A stretch of 64,000 nucleotides of DNA from Bacillus sp. AFS006103 (GCA_002559145.1 NTXX01000011.1:3855-67854); one strand, 5' to 3'. Shown: positions 26,197 through 35,811, counted from the stretch's first letter. Notes: generated by a model not told the origin, from the sequence alone. Translations and numbers: made by a program.

Positions 26197-27669
26197 CTAT
26201 TTTATTGCTTTGTACTCTTTAATAACCAGAATTGATTTAATTTCTTCATCTTCCGGACCTTGTACTGGTAAGCCTGCTTCAAGGTTTTTCCGAACGTAGT
26301 GAAGGTTTTCTTTTGTAATTATTTCACCGGGAATAAAGATTGGGATCCCAGGTGGATAAACCATAATAAATTCAGCAATAATTCTTCCTTCAGATTCTTC
26401 AAAAGGTATTACTTCTGTTTCAGAATAAAATGCATCTCTTGGTGTTAGAGCGAGCACGGGGATTTCAGGAAGAAGAACTTCAACCGGTTCGATTCTTTCG
26501 GTACGATGTTCACACTCGTCTGCCAAATCTTTTAAGGCATTAATTAACAAACTTGCCTCCACCTCTGTGTCTCCAAGCGTAATAATACAAAGAATGTTAT
26601 AAAGGTCAGAAAGTTCCACTTCAATATTGTGTTTTTCTCTTAACCATTTTTCAACATCATATCCAGTCAATCCTAATTCTTTAACGGAAATAATCAGCTT
26701 GGTTGGGTCGCAATCATAGGTTGCTTTTGAGCCTAGAATTTCCTCACCAATACAATGTAGATGTTCAATTTCATTAATTCTTTTTCGCATGGATTGTGCT
26801 AATTTAATGGTTTGGTCAATTAGTTCCCTTCCCTTTGTAGCCAACTGCTTACGTGCCACATCAAGTGAAGCAAGTAATAAATACGAAGTGGAAGTAGTAG
26901 TAAGCATGCTTAGAATCGACTGGACATGCTTTGCAGAAACAAGTCCTTCTTTTACATTTAGGATGGAACTTTGGGTCATCGACCCGCCCAATTTATGGAC
27001 ACTAGTAGCAGCCATATCTGCACCGGCCTGCATCGCAGAAAGTGGAAGGTCATCATGAAAATGAATATGAACACCATGAGCTTCATCGACAAGAACAGGA
27101 ATATGATAAGAATGAGAAATTTCAACAATCTTTTTTAAATCTCCGGAAATTCCAAAATAAGTTGGATTGATTACTAACACAGCTTTTGCATCCGGATGTT
27201 GATGCAGGGCCCTTGCAACTGCATCGGGTGTAATCCCGTGAGAAATTCCTAGGTCCTTATCGATTTCAGGTTGGATAAACACGGGAATAGCGCCTGAAAA
27301 AACGATGGCGGACATAATGGATTTATGAACATTTCTTGGAACGATGATTTTATCATCAGGGCCGCATACTGCCATAATCATTGCGATAATTGCCCCGCTT
27401 GTCCCCTGTACAGAAAAGAAGGTTCGGTCAGCTCCAAAAGCTTCTGCAGCTAAATCCTGTGCCTGCTTAATGATGCCTTTTGGCTGATGGAGATCATCTA
27501 ACGGTCCAATATTAATTAAGTCAATAGACAGGGCGTTGTCCCCAATAAAGTTTCGAAACTCTGGGTCAATCCCGGCTCCTTTTTTATGCCCAGGAATATG
27601 AAATTGAATGGGATTTTTTTTTGCGTGTGCTAATAAACCGCTAAAAAGCGGTGTTTGATTTTGAGACAA
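26197..27669 (-). CDS. speA: Arginine decarboxylase SpeA
   Basis: A 490-residue PLP enzyme of the Orn/Lys/Arg decarboxylase class, identical in length to B. subtilis SpeA. PLP-binding Lys is in ATSVHKLGGSMTQSS, and VDEAHGVH holds the cofactor-contacting Asp. The C-terminal domain ends with YPPGIPIFIPGE. It makes agmatine for spermidine synthesis. It starts at TTG after AAAGAGGTGTGG. Convergent with SR1. Confidence 0.93.
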   Translation of the reverse strand: MSQNQTPLFSGLLAHAKKNPIQFHIPGHKKGAGIDPEFRNFIGDNALSIDLINIGPLDDLHQPKGIIKQAQDLAAEAFGADRTFFSVQGTSGAIIAMIMAVCGPDDKIIVPRNVHKSIMSAIVFSGAIPVFIQPEIDKDLGISHGITPDAVARALHQHPDAKAVLVINPTYFGISGDLKKIVEISHSYHIPVLVDEAHGVHIHFHDDLPLSAMQAGADMAATSVHKLGGSMTQSSILNVKEGLVSAKHVQSILSMLTTTSTSYLLLASLDVARKQLATKGRELIDQTIKLAQSMRKRINEIEHLHCIGEEILGSKATYDCDPTKLIISVKELGLTGYDVEKWLREKHNIEVELSDLYNILCIITLGDTEVEASLLINALKDLADECEHRTERIEPVEVLLPEIPVLALTPRDAFYSETEVIPFEESEGRIIAEFIMVYPPGIPIFIPGEIITKENLHYVRKNLEAGLPVQGPEDEEIKSILVIKEYKAIK

Positions 27670-27876
27670 TTTATAACCACACCTCTTTAATAAAAATACT
27701 CTAAATATGTTGCTATTTATAACATAAAAACCATAGGAATTATAGCATTATTCCCATGCCTTGCAAAGAAATATATATTATGTTCCTATTCTGTTAACAA
27801 TAGTTTTCCATTAAGAAAGGAAAATTACCCAAAAGAGACGAAATAACAAAATAGAATGTTTTTAGGAGGGATTAAT

Positions 27877-28836
27877 TTGGAATGGAAAACTCGTGTTACT
27901 GAATTACTAAATATACGATTTCCGATTATACAAGGAGGTCTAGCCTATTTAGCCTATTCTGAATTGGCAGCAGCAGTATCGAACGCAGGGGGGCTTGGCC
28001 AAATTACGGCTATGTCATTAGGTGATCCAGAACAGCTAAGAACTGAAATACGTAAGGTGAAAAAAATGACGAACAATCCCTTTGGTGTTAATTTTGCCAT
28101 TGGACAGCATGGCAGACCATTTTCTGATTTTCTTCAGGTCGCTATTGATGAAAAGGTACCAGTTGTTTCAATGACGGGGGGAAACCCTGCCCCAATATTT
28201 GACCAATTAAAAGGCACTCAAATAAAAACTCTGGTTCTTGTGGCCGCTAGGAGACAGGCAGTAAAAGCAGAAGAACTTGGTGCAGATGCAGTTATGGTAG
28301 TGGGGCAAGAAGGTGGAGGCCACTTAGGGCGAGATGATATTGGTACGCTTGTTTTGGTTCCTCAAGTGGTAGATGCGGTTTCTATACCCGTTATTGCTTC
28401 AGGTGGGATAGGAGACGGCAGAGGGCTTATGGCAGCCCTTAGTTTAGGGGCTGAGGGGATTGAAATGGGAACAAGATTCATTGCTACTAAAGAATGTGTT
28501 CACGCAAACGAGTTATATAAGAAAACCCTAGTCGAAGGAAATGAATTTGGAACGGTAGTTATCAAGAGAACTATAGGAGCTCCGGCAAGAGCATTAGCCA
28601 ATAGCTGGACAGAAAAAATAATCGATATTGAAAAGAACAATGGTGGTTATGATCAATTAAAAGATCTTATTAGTGGAAGGGCCAATCAACGGTATATTTA
28701 TGACGGTGAGCCAGATGCAGGTTTCGCCTGGGCGGGACAAGTAATGGGTCTAATCAAAGATGTCCCTGCCGTTCAAGAATTGTTTGATCGAATGATTTGT
28801 GATGCTGAACAAATTCGTGCAAAGTGGGGAAAATAA
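27877..28836 (+). CDS. Nitronate monooxygenase / 2-nitropropane dioxygenase-like flavoprotein
   Basis: A 319-residue FMN-binding TIM barrel. The family's glycine-rich features are present: PIIQGGLAYLAYSELAAAVSNAGGLGQIT, VVGQEGGGHLGR and IASGGIGDGRGLMAAL. Relatives oxidise alkyl nitronates or propionate-3-nitronate; some FabK enoyl-ACP reductases look similar. The substrate is not determined. I chose the TTG seven bases after AGGAGG; the ATG 21 bases upstream precedes this Shine-Dalgarno sequence. B. subtilis has no such gene here that I recall. Confidence 0.82.
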   Translation: MEWKTRVTELLNIRFPIIQGGLAYLAYSELAAAVSNAGGLGQITAMSLGDPEQLRTEIRKVKKMTNNPFGVNFAIGQHGRPFSDFLQVAIDEKVPVVSMTGGNPAPIFDQLKGTQIKTLVLVAARRQAVKAEELGADAVMVVGQEGGGHLGRDDIGTLVLVPQVVDAVSIPVIASGGIGDGRGLMAALSLGAEGIEMGTRFIATKECVHANELYKKTLVEGNEFGTVVIKRTIGAPARALANSWTEKIIDIEKNNGGYDQLKDLISGRANQRYIYDGEPDAGFAWAGQVMGLIKDVPAVQELFDRMICDAEQIRAKWGK

Positions 28837-28878
28837 TTATATGATGCATATTAGTTAAACTAGTTAGAGGTGAAAATA

Positions 28879-29151
28879 ATGGAATACCAATACCCCATTG
28901 ATTACCACTGGAGTACAGATGAAATAGTTGATGTAATCGCATTTTTTGAATCAATTGAGAAGGCTTATGAACAAGGAATTGATCGGGATGCCGTAATGAT
29001 GGCATATCGTCGCTTTAAAGAAATCGTTCCAAGTAAAGCAGAAGAAAAAACAATTTGCGGTGAATTTGAAGAAATGAGTGGCTATTCGTCCTATCAAACC
29101 ATAAAAAAGGCAAAAAATTCCGTAACCGGGGATAGAATTAAAATGAAATAA
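28879..29151 (+). CDS. yktA: UPF0223 family protein YktA
   Basis: A ~90-residue acidic, helical, cytosolic protein ([35 protein letters not shown]), the UPF0223 family, function unknown. ATG follows GAGGTGA. Position after speA and before yktB agrees with B. subtilis. Confidence 0.85.
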   Translation: MEYQYPIDYHWSTDEIVDVIAFFESIEKAYEQGIDRDAVMMAYRRFKEIVPSKAEEKTICGEFEEMSGYSSYQTIKKAKNSVTGDRIKMK

Positions 29152-29154
29152 GAA

Positions 29155-29190
29155 GAAGCTCCCAAACCATTTGGTCGGGGAGCTTCTTTT
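29155..29190. terminator. Bidirectional terminator between yktA and yktB
   Basis: An AGAAGCTCCC/GGGAGCTTCT stem with an inner CCAAACCATTTGG-type loop is followed by TTTGATTATTT on the plus strand. Confidence 0.65.
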
Positions 29191-29192
29191 GA

Positions 29193-29825
29193 TTATTTCC
29201 TATTTTGAGATATTTTGTAAAGTTTGGTTACTGTGTTAAAAACGTCCTCGATTTGCTGAATTAACCCATCTGAACCTAACTGGATAACTCTTTCCCTGTC
29301 GATTGTATAACCACATAACAATTCTGCGCTCTTTACATTTTGCAGACGGTCAAAAAACGAACCTAAATCGTCCTTTTTCAGTTTTCGATGTTCAATGGTT
29401 TCTGGTTTTGTGTGATCAACAGACCAAACAAAATCTTTTGGTGTCTCTTTATAAATCTTCGTTAATTTTTTTGAAAACCTTTCAGCAATTACCTGCTTTA
29501 GGGGTGCTTCATAAATAACAGCAAACCAAATAAATAAATGGGTGTTCCACATGCCAATTTGAAAGTGGGGCATCATTTTATAACCGCGAGGGTTATTCGA
29601 AAAAGCCACCCATGTATCCTTTGGCGGATTAATAGTACGTCTAGCGTGCTTGGCAACATGAACAAACATTTCATCGTTTGATAATGCTGAGAGGATGGGC
29701 GCAAAGTATTCTCCTAAACCTTCCAATTTTGGTCGAACGGTTTCTTTAAGAGCGGACATTCTAGCCTCTAACCCATCTATTAAAAATACATCAAAATCCT
29801 CATTAGTAAATCCCTTGAAGCTCAT
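29193..29825 (-). CDS. yktB: UPF0637 family protein YktB
   Basis: A 210-residue soluble protein (MSFKGFTNEDFDVFLIDGLEARM; AVIYEAPLKQVIAERFS), matching YktB (UPF0637, DUF1054), a structure-solved family without a known function. I took the ATG nine bases after GGAGG; the frame extends 20 codons upstream without conservation. Convergent with yktA across a short spacer containing a GAAGCTCCC/GGGAGCTTC hairpin (29155-29189). Confidence 0.85.
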   Translation of the reverse strand: MSFKGFTNEDFDVFLIDGLEARMSALKETVRPKLEGLGEYFAPILSALSNDEMFVHVAKHARRTINPPKDTWVAFSNNPRGYKMMPHFQIGMWNTHLFIWFAVIYEAPLKQVIAERFSKKLTKIYKETPKDFVWSVDHTKPETIEHRKLKKDDLGSFFDRLQNVKSAELLCGYTIDRERVIQLGSDGLIQQIEDVFNTVTKLYKISQNRK

Positions 29826-30003
29826 AAATTTAAACCTCCAACAAAACATTTGTCCTTTATTGTAGCATATCATTTTGGAAGACAAGTAGTTAGATGCTCT
29901 CTAGGTAAGAGCACATATTTGTTGCAACATATCTCCCTTACTCATATTATACAGTAAAAAATAATCTGAAAAATTAGTTAAATTTAGGAAGGGGAGGAGA
30001 AAC

Positions 30004-30198
30004 GTGAAACAATTGATGAATACCTCACTTAAAAAAGCAGGCGAAAAGGAAAGAACAGCGGTTTTGAGATTAGAAATGGATTATGAATTAGCAACATTGT
30101 TCGAAGCGATAGAAGAAAAAAATGAGAAAAAAATGAGAGAGTGCAAACAAAAATTAGAAAAAATCCGCCAAGAACTATTACGATTAAAGGCTCTTTGA
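30004..30198 (+). CDS. ykzI: YkzI-like small protein
   Basis: A 64-residue, highly charged alpha-helical protein (LRLEMDYELATLFEAIEEKN; KKMRECKQKLEKIRQELL). It corresponds in position and length to B. subtilis YkzI. Its function is unknown. It begins with GTG after GGGGAGGAG. Confidence 0.65.
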   Translation: MKQLMNTSLKKAGEKERTAVLRLEMDYELATLFEAIEEKNEKKMRECKQKLEKIRQELLRLKAL

Positions 30199-30274
30199 TA
30201 AATAAAACAGTTTTTTTATCCAAGGAGATATAAATAAGAATGAATCAAAATAGAATATATCCTATACACATCTA

Positions 30275-30312
30275 AAACGAACTCCAGCACAATGTGGGGG
30301 GTTCGTTTATTA
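30275..30312 (+). terminator. Terminator between ykzI and suhB
   Basis: An 11-bp AAACGAACTCC/GGGGTTCGTTT stem (one G-U pair) with a twelve-base loop is followed by ATTATTG. Confidence 0.65.
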
Positions 30313-30464
30313 TTGTCCATTAATTAGAACTCACATAAAGCCAATAAGTTGCTGTATTATAACAATTTGATTAAGCTAAAGGTACATCATTTAAATTAAC
30401 ATGAATCATACTACATACATTGAATTGAAAGCTAAGATGGAAATATGTTATTTGGAGGAGAATC

Positions 30465-31262
30465 ATGAATTTGGACCAAATTTATGCTCATGCTAAGGAA
30501 TGGATAAATGAGGCAGGAGCTAAAATCAGGCTTTCTTTTAATCAAACATTAAATATTGAAACGAAAAGTAACGCTAATGATCTTGTGACGAATATTGATA
30601 AAGAAATTGAGCAATTTTTTATTAGTAAAATTAGAGAAGCTTATCCAGATCATAAAATAATGGGTGAAGAGGGATTTGGAGATTCACTTGATAGTCTTGA
30701 GGGAATTGTATGGATGATTGATCCAATTGATGGAACGTTGAATTTTGTTCATCAACAAAGAAACTTTGCTATTTCCGTTGGTGTATATGAAAATGGCGTG
30801 GGTAAGATAGGACTCATTTACGATGTCGTCCATGACGAATTATACCATGCTACTAGTGGAAATGGAGCCTATTTAAATGAAACACCTTTAAATGCACTAA
30901 AGGAATCAATTGTTAAGGAATCAATCCTTGCATTAAATGCAACATGGGTGATGGAAAATCATCGTATTGATCATAAACTTATGATCCCTTTGGTTAAAGC
31001 AGCGAGGGGAACAAGGTCCTATGGTTCTGCCGCCCTCGAAATGGTTTTTGTTGCGACGGGAAGAGTTGACGCCTATCTTTCGATGCGGTTATCCCCATGG
31101 GATTTTGCAGCAGGGGCGGTAATCATAGAAGAACTAGGTGGCATTGTGACCAATTTAAGGGGAGAAAAACTGAATTTCCTTTCGCAGGACTCTTTATTTG
31201 CAGCCAAACCAGGTTTACATCAATCGATTTTAAATGATTACCTAAAAGAGGGAAAATGGTAA
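30465..31262 (+). CDS. suhB: Inositol monophosphatase family protein SuhB/YktC
   Basis: A 265-residue Mg-dependent, Li-sensitive-type phosphatase with metal-binding GEEGFG, WMIDPIDGTLNFVH and WDFAAGAVIIEELGG. B. subtilis YktC dephosphorylates inositol phosphates and, by some reports, NADP; the natural substrate is not settled. TTTGGAGGAG precedes the ATG. Terminator at the end is shared with ylaF. Confidence 0.92.
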   Translation: MNLDQIYAHAKEWINEAGAKIRLSFNQTLNIETKSNANDLVTNIDKEIEQFFISKIREAYPDHKIMGEEGFGDSLDSLEGIVWMIDPIDGTLNFVHQQRNFAISVGVYENGVGKIGLIYDVVHDELYHATSGNGAYLNETPLNALKESIVKESILALNATWVMENHRIDHKLMIPLVKAARGTRSYGSAALEMVFVATGRVDAYLSMRLSPWDFAAGAVIIEELGGIVTNLRGEKLNFLSQDSLFAAKPGLHQSILNDYLKEGKW

Positions 31263-31290
31263 AAAAAGAAGCCGATAAGGCTTCTTTTTT
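31261..31290. terminator. Bidirectional terminator between suhB and ylaF
   Basis: An AAAAAAGAAGCC/GGCTTCTTTTTT stem with a four-base loop overlaps both stop codons. Confidence 0.85.
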
Positions 31291-31474
31291 AAATTTCTCC
31301 ATTTTCACGCATTCTTTTTTTGGTTTTAAAGCCCATTCCCATTATAATAACAATGGCAACGATACAGCCGATTGCTCCTGTTATGCTTTTTTCACTTATT
31401 GCAATACCAATTCCCATGATACTTGTTGCTGCAAGGATTGCATAAACAAGTAAAGGCCATTTCACATTCTTCAT
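31289..31474 (-). CDS. ylaF: YlaF-like small membrane protein (DUF5325)
   Basis: A 61-residue protein with two membrane helices (LLVYAILAATSIMGIGIAI; AIGCIVAIVIIMGMGF) and a basic tail (KTKKRMREN). It matches YlaF (62 aa) in length, topology and position next to typA. Function unknown. Confidence 0.75.
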   Translation of the reverse strand: MKNVKWPLLVYAILAATSIMGIGIAISEKSITGAIGCIVAIVIIMGMGFKTKKRMRENGEI

Positions 31475-31573
31475 TTTTTATACCCCTTTATCATATTAAT
31501 ACAGTTTAAAGTATCACTGTTTTAAGTATATTTTTTATTCTACAATAAAATGGTTAGGAGTTTCCACTTTATT

Positions 31574-31584
31574 TGTGGTATAAT
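31574..31584 (+). promoter_or_regulatory. Extended -10 promoter of typA
   Basis: TGTGGTATAATG with no clear -35. AGTTTCC (31559-31565) and GGAAACT (31601-31607) form an inverted pair around it. Confidence 0.5.
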
Positions 31585-31650
31585 GTTTTAGTTATAAATG
31601 GGAAACTATAAATAGCTTTATTTTTAGAATATAGGTAGGAGTGGAACTTT

Positions 31651-33489
31651 TTGGAAATTAGAAATGATATACGTAATATTGCAATTATTGCCCACGTTGA
31701 CCACGGAAAAACGACGTTAGTGGATCAATTACTTCGTCAATCAGGGACGTTTCGTTCCAATGAGCACGTAGAAGAACGAGCTATGGATTCCAATGATTTA
31801 GAAAGAGAACGTGGAATCACAATCCTTGCGAAAAATACCGCAGTTCAATACAAAGAAACAAGGATTAATATATTAGATACACCGGGACACGCAGACTTTG
31901 GCGGCGAAGTTGAACGGATTATGAAAATGGTTGATGGGGTATTGCTTGTAGTTGATGCCTATGAGGGCTGTATGCCACAAACTCGTTTCGTACTTAAAAA
32001 GGCATTAGAGCAGAATTTAACTCCAATTGTTGTTGTAAATAAAATTGATCGTGACTTTGCTCGACCTGCAGAGGTAATTGATGAAGTAATCGATTTATTT
32101 ATCGAGCTTGGTGCAAATGAAGATCAGCTTGAGTTCCCAGTTATTTATGCTTCTGCAATTAATGGTACTGCAAGTACTGACCCGGAAAAGCAAGATGAAA
32201 ACATGCAATCCTTGTATGAAGCCATTGTCGAATATATCCCTGCCCCAGTTGATAATCGTGAGGAACCGTTGCAATTCCAGGTTGCCCTTCTCGATTATAA
32301 TGATTATGTTGGTAGAATTGGGATCGGCCGAGTATTCCGTGGAACGATGCATGTAGGCCAACAAGTAGCCCTCATGAAGTTAGACGGTACAGTAAAACAA
32401 TTCCGCGTTACCAAGATTTTTGGTTTCTTTGGTCTAAAACGTCAGGAAATTCAAGAAGCAGTAGCAGGTGACTTGATTGCTGTTTCAGGAATGGAAGATA
32501 TAAATGTTGGTGAAACCGTTTGTCCTGTTGAACATCAGGAAGCTCTGCCAATTTTAAGAATCGACGAGCCAACACTGCAAATGACTTTCGTTGTAAACAA
32601 CAGTCCATTTGCGGGTAGAGAAGGAAAGTATTTAACTTCAAGAAAGATTGAAGAAAGACTTCGCTCACAATTACAAACAGATGTAAGCTTACGTGTTGAT
32701 AACACCGATTCACCGGATGCTTGGATTGTTTCGGGCCGTGGTGAACTTCATTTATCAATCCTGATTGAAAACATGCGCCGTGAAGGTTATGAACTTCAAG
32801 TTTCAAAACCTGAAGTAATTGTTAGGGTTATTGACGGTGTTCGCAGTGAACCAGTTGAAAGAGTTCAAATTGATGTACCGGAAGAACATACAGGTTCAGT
32901 GATGGAATCAATCGGTGCCCGTAAAGGTGAAATGATTGATATGATAAACAATGGTTCAGGTCAAGTACGCTTAATCTTTAACGTACCAGCTCGTGGATTA
33001 ATTGGATACACAACCGAGTTTTTAACAATGACACGCGGTTATGGAATTATTAATCATACCTTTGACAGCTACCAGCCAATGTTACCAGGTCAAGTAGGCG
33101 GAAGACATCAAGGTGTTCTTGTTTCCATGGAATCTGGAAAAGCCTCGACCTATGGTATCATGCAAGTTGAAGACCGTGGAACCATTTTTGTTGAGCCGGG
33201 TACTGAAATTTATGAGGGGATGATCGTTGGCGAAAACACTCGTGAAAATGACATCACCGTTAATATTACAAAAATGAAACAAGCAACAAATGTTCGTTCT
33301 GCAAACAAAGACCAAACATCTGTTATTAAAAAACCACGCATCATGACATTAGAAGAGTCATTAGAATATTTAAATGAAGACGAATATTGTGAGGTTACAC
33401 CTGAATCGATTCGTCTTCGTAAAAAAATTCTTGACAAGAATGAACGGGAAAAAGCCGCTAAAAAGAAAAAATATGCAGAGCAAAGTTAA
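31651..33489 (+). CDS. typA: Ribosome-associated translational GTPase TypA/BipA
   Basis: A 612-residue GTPase related to EF-G. G1 [13 protein letters not shown]2 ERERGITI, G3 [11 protein letters not shown] and G4 NKIDR are all intact, followed by the beta-barrel, two EF-G-like domains and the BipA-specific C-terminal domain. It acts on the ribosome in large-subunit assembly and cold or stress adaptation. Starts at TTG after TAGGAGTGG. The promoter is an extended -10 (TGTGGTATAAT, 31574-31584). Confidence 0.96.
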   Translation: MEIRNDIRNIAIIAHVDHGKTTLVDQLLRQSGTFRSNEHVEERAMDSNDLERERGITILAKNTAVQYKETRINILDTPGHADFGGEVERIMKMVDGVLLVVDAYEGCMPQTRFVLKKALEQNLTPIVVVNKIDRDFARPAEVIDEVIDLFIELGANEDQLEFPVIYASAINGTASTDPEKQDENMQSLYEAIVEYIPAPVDNREEPLQFQVALLDYNDYVGRIGIGRVFRGTMHVGQQVALMKLDGTVKQFRVTKIFGFFGLKRQEIQEAVAGDLIAVSGMEDINVGETVCPVEHQEALPILRIDEPTLQMTFVVNNSPFAGREGKYLTSRKIEERLRSQLQTDVSLRVDNTDSPDAWIVSGRGELHLSILIENMRREGYELQVSKPEVIVRVIDGVRSEPVERVQIDVPEEHTGSVMESIGARKGEMIDMINNGSGQVRLIFNVPARGLIGYTTEFLTMTRGYGIINHTFDSYQPMLPGQVGGRHQGVLVSMESGKASTYGIMQVEDRGTIFVEPGTEIYEGMIVGENTRENDITVNITKMKQATNVRSANKDQTSVIKKPRIMTLEESLEYLNEDEYCEVTPESIRLRKKILDKNEREKAAKKKKYAEQS

Positions 33490-33508
33490 GTAAAAGGAGT
33501 GCATGAAG

Positions 33509-33814
33509 ATGGAAGGATTCTCTCCCAGTCTTAGATTTTTTATTGAGCTAACAGATGTCAAAACTGCTGTTTGGTTACAGTATGTTTATATTGTAATTTT
33601 AGCAGCAATTGTCTATAAGTTAGGCTTTGCAAAAAAATTGCCTCTTTTGAAAAACTTTGTGATTTATATTTGCCTCTTAATTGGGTGCTTTGTAATGCTT
33701 ATTCTTTCTTATGCTCTGCCTATTGCGGAAGGACTCGCAGGTGCGGCGGTGTTATTGATAATCTATAAAATACGCTTACATCAAACCAAAAAGCATCAGG
33801 CTGAAGCGAAATAA
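33509..33814 (+). CDS. ylaH: YlaH-like membrane protein
   Basis: About 101 residues with three hydrophobic helices (VWLQYVYIVILAAIVYKL; FVIYICLLIGCFVMLIL; AEGLAGAAVLLIIYKI). Matches YlaH in length and in its place after typA. Function unknown. Of two ATG codons, the second is nine bases from AAGGAG and the first only three, so I took the second. Confidence 0.75.
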   Translation: MEGFSPSLRFFIELTDVKTAVWLQYVYIVILAAIVYKLGFAKKLPLLKNFVIYICLLIGCFVMLILSYALPIAEGLAGAAVLLIIYKIRLHQTKKHQAEAK

Positions 33815-33829
33815 CGGGGGTTTATTGAA

Positions 33830-34123
33830 ATGAAATCCGTACAGGATACACTATATAATTGGCTTACAATTAAGGTTGTATGCGACGCACGGCCTGATGA
33901 CACAGCGGCAAAGGATACTCTAATGCTTTTTGAAGAAATGATAGCTGATCTTCACCTCTCAAACCTAGTGGTAACGAAAGATGATCTCATGTATTATGTT
34001 TCCTACCAACAGGGGGAAGAGACAAAAAAAGCTCGATTTCCTCAGGAATTAATTGATATCATGCTAAAACAAATTAATCAAGACCCGAAGAAATATGAGA
34101 ACTACCCAATTGAAGAAGAATAA
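33830..34123 (+). CDS. Conserved-looking 97-residue protein of unknown function
   Basis: I do not recognise it. It is soluble with mixed alpha/beta character (YNWLTIKVVCDARPDDTAAKDT; LVVTKDDLMYYVSYQQGEETKKARF) and an acidic tail. It follows ylaH by 15 bases with CGGGGGT as ribosome binding site and a powerful terminator after it, so it is probably co-transcribed with typA-ylaH. Confidence 0.75.
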   Translation: MKSVQDTLYNWLTIKVVCDARPDDTAAKDTLMLFEEMIADLHLSNLVVTKDDLMYYVSYQQGEETKKARFPQELIDIMLKQINQDPKKYENYPIEEE

Positions 34124-34174
34124 AAAACCATCATGCACATTCCACTTTGGATTGTGCATGATGGTTTTTTTTTT
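34123..34174 (+). terminator. Strong terminator after the typA-ylaH cluster
   Basis: A ~16-bp AAAACCATCATGCACA/TGTGCATGATGGTTTT stem extended by CCA/TGG is followed by ten T. It can act for ylaI on the other strand. Confidence 0.9.
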
Positions 34175-34194
34175 GCCAAAAGGCGCTTCCTTTT

Positions 34195-34395
34195 TTACCA
34201 GTCATCCTCTTCCGACTTTGTACGATATAATCGGAAATTACCTGTCTCAAATCTTGCGTTTGTTTTTTCAGTTATTCTTGTTTTGCATTCTTTACACATA
34301 TATGTATGGATGGGACGATTACGCAGACGCTTAGCCTCAAAAGATTCATCTTCAATCGCTTCGATTTTATCGCAAATTACACATTTAACTCTCAT
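34195..34395 (-). CDS. ylaI: YlaI-like zinc-ribbon protein (DUF2197)
   Basis: A 66-residue protein with two Cys pairs, CVIC near the N terminus and CKEC about 28 residues later, indicating a zinc ribbon. The Arg/Lys-rich middle suggests nucleic acid or protein binding. Matches YlaI. AAAGAGGTG precedes the ATG. Convergent with the typA cluster. Confidence 0.82.
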   Translation of the reverse strand: MRVKCVICDKIEAIEDESFEAKRLRNRPIHTYMCKECKTRITEKTNARFETGNFRLYRTKSEEDDW

Positions 34396-34563
34396 TAAGA
34401 CACCTCTTTAACAATTTCTAAAGCCGTTTATTTCCTCTACTATATCATGGCAGAAAGTTTGAAAGTAATCAATTGGTTTAATTTGATGAAAGCATGGGAT
34501 AGTAGTAATATGAGAATATCTGTTTTTAAACAGGGTAAATGAAGAAATAAAGGGGATGTTTTA

Positions 34564-35019
34564 ATGGTTAATCAAGTTGAACCAAAGCTAATTAAGCCTT
34601 TATATGATGAACTGCAAAAGGAGCGGTTTGTGACATTGGCAACGGTTGATTATGAAACAGGTGGGCCAAATATCAGCGCAATTTCTTGGGTGCTTGCAAA
34701 GGATGAAAGTACAATCTATTTTGCTGTGGATAATCGTTCGAGGATACTTGCTAATTTAGGTGAAAATAATCAAGTGGTTATTAATTTGATTGCAAACGAA
34801 TCTACCTATGCAATTCAAGGACTGGCACAGGTAAAGGAAGAACTTCTGAAGGATGTACCATTGAAACTTGCTTTGATTGAAGTTTCAATTACAGCGGTCA
34901 GGGATGTTATGTTTTATGGGTCTAAAATTGTTTCTGATGTTCAGTATGATAAAACCTATGATAAGAACGCTGCCCAAAAGCTAGATAAACAAGTCATGGA
35001 AGCAATGAGAAAAGCTTAG
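34564..35019 (+). CDS. Pyridoxamine 5'-phosphate oxidase-like flavin-binding protein
   Basis: A 151-residue split-barrel protein of the PNPOx-like family (LQKERFVTLATVDYETGGPNIS; STIYFAVDNRSRILANLGENNQVVINL). Relatives bind FMN, F420 or heme; the true cofactor and substrate are unknown, and the short length rules against a genuine PdxH. Its own terminator follows. Confidence 0.75.
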   Translation: MVNQVEPKLIKPLYDELQKERFVTLATVDYETGGPNISAISWVLAKDESTIYFAVDNRSRILANLGENNQVVINLIANESTYAIQGLAQVKEELLKDVPLKLALIEVSITAVRDVMFYGSKIVSDVQYDKTYDKNAAQKLDKQVMEAMRKA

Positions 35020-35045
35020 GAATCCCTAAGCCTTTCTTTTTACAT
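35014..35045 (+). terminator. Terminator of the PNPOx-like gene
   Basis: A GCTTAGG/CCTAAGC stem overlapping the stop codon is followed by CTTTCTTTTT. Confidence 0.75.
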
Positions 35046-35080
35046 TTTATACTCAGAATTTCTCTTTGAAATTTGTTCGC

Positions 35081-35226
35081 TGTCTAGCTCCAGCTCCCAG
35101 CGTCTAGTGGACTTCGCTCTTCTCCCTACGATAAGTCAAGCACGAATGCGCTATCGCTCTTCGTGTTTCCTTTATCTCAGTCGAAGCGCTCCAGTCCATA
35201 CGCCGCTAAACGGGGCTTCCGCTTTT
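35081..35226 (-). repeat. Full-length copy (B) of the AAAAGCGG...AGCTAGACA intergenic repeat
   Basis: Read on the minus strand it starts AAAAGCGGAAGCCCCGTTTAGCGG directly after the ylaJ TAG stop and ends GGAGCTGGAGCTAGACA. It is nearly identical to copy C at 56880 along ~146 bp. Internal complementary segments TGGACT/AGTCCA and CACGAA/TTCGTG, and the outer CCC/GGG arms, predict a long hairpin. No flanking duplication is seen at this copy. Confidence 0.8.
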
Positions 35227-35811
35227 CTATTTATAATGGTTGGATTGGTCTTCTTGTTCCTTTTCTAACTTTTTATCATCTTTTGCAGGGAGTTTTTTGT
35301 CAGGTTTTTCGGGAGCCTTTTTAGGACTTGGTGTAATTAAGTCTCCAGGTATTTCTGGCATTAGTCGGCCTGCCACATCGGCGAGTTCTTCCATAATGCC
35401 CTGTACCGGCCTCCCCTTTTTGATGTCTGCTTGTATTTCTTTTAAGCGCTGTGTGGTATCTGCATCAGCAACGACGACTGCTTTGGCGCCGTATGGGTCC
35501 TTTTTTAAACTTTCAGCGACAGAATATTTAATCGAGCCAACTTGCGAACGATCAATTTTCGAATTTACATCAATACCGACAATCGCATATCTGCCTATCA
35601 CTACAGCTGTGGCATCTTTAACATTTGGGATACTGGTTGCAAGTTTTACTAACCGTTTGGAGATTTCTTGACCGGATTTCCGGTCAACATTTTCAATATA
35701 GCTGTTTTTTACCTTAACAAATTTATCGTTCCCATTGTTTGTCAGATCATTTTTGGTGTTGCAACCGGCTATCATCAGACATAACGTTGTGATAATTAAG
35801 GCTTTCTTCAT
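35227..35811 (-). CDS. ylaJ: YhcN/YlaJ-family sporulation lipoprotein
   Basis: A 194-residue lipoprotein: signal LIITTLCLMIAGC, then the YhcN/YlaJ domain (VKLATSIPNVKDATAVVIGRYAIVGIDV; VAESLKKDPYGAKAVVVADADTTQRL), then a Pro/Lys/Glu/Asp-rich tail. B. subtilis YlaJ is a spore protein affecting germination. GGAGGTGG precedes the ATG. Repeat copy B starts right after its stop. Confidence 0.88.
   Translation of the reverse strand: MKKALIITTLCLMIAGCNTKNDLTNNGNDKFVKVKNSYIENVDRKSGQEISKRLVKLATSIPNVKDATAVVIGRYAIVGIDVNSKIDRSQVGSIKYSVAESLKKDPYGAKAVVVADADTTQRLKEIQADIKKGRPVQGIMEELADVAGRLMPEIPGDLITPSPKKAPEKPDKKLPAKDDKKLEKEQEDQSNHYK

Noticed and set aside
32408-32806. A 132-codon minus-strand frame inside typA
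   Set aside because: It lies wholly within the intact typA gene, with low-complexity His/Leu-rich content and no translation signals.
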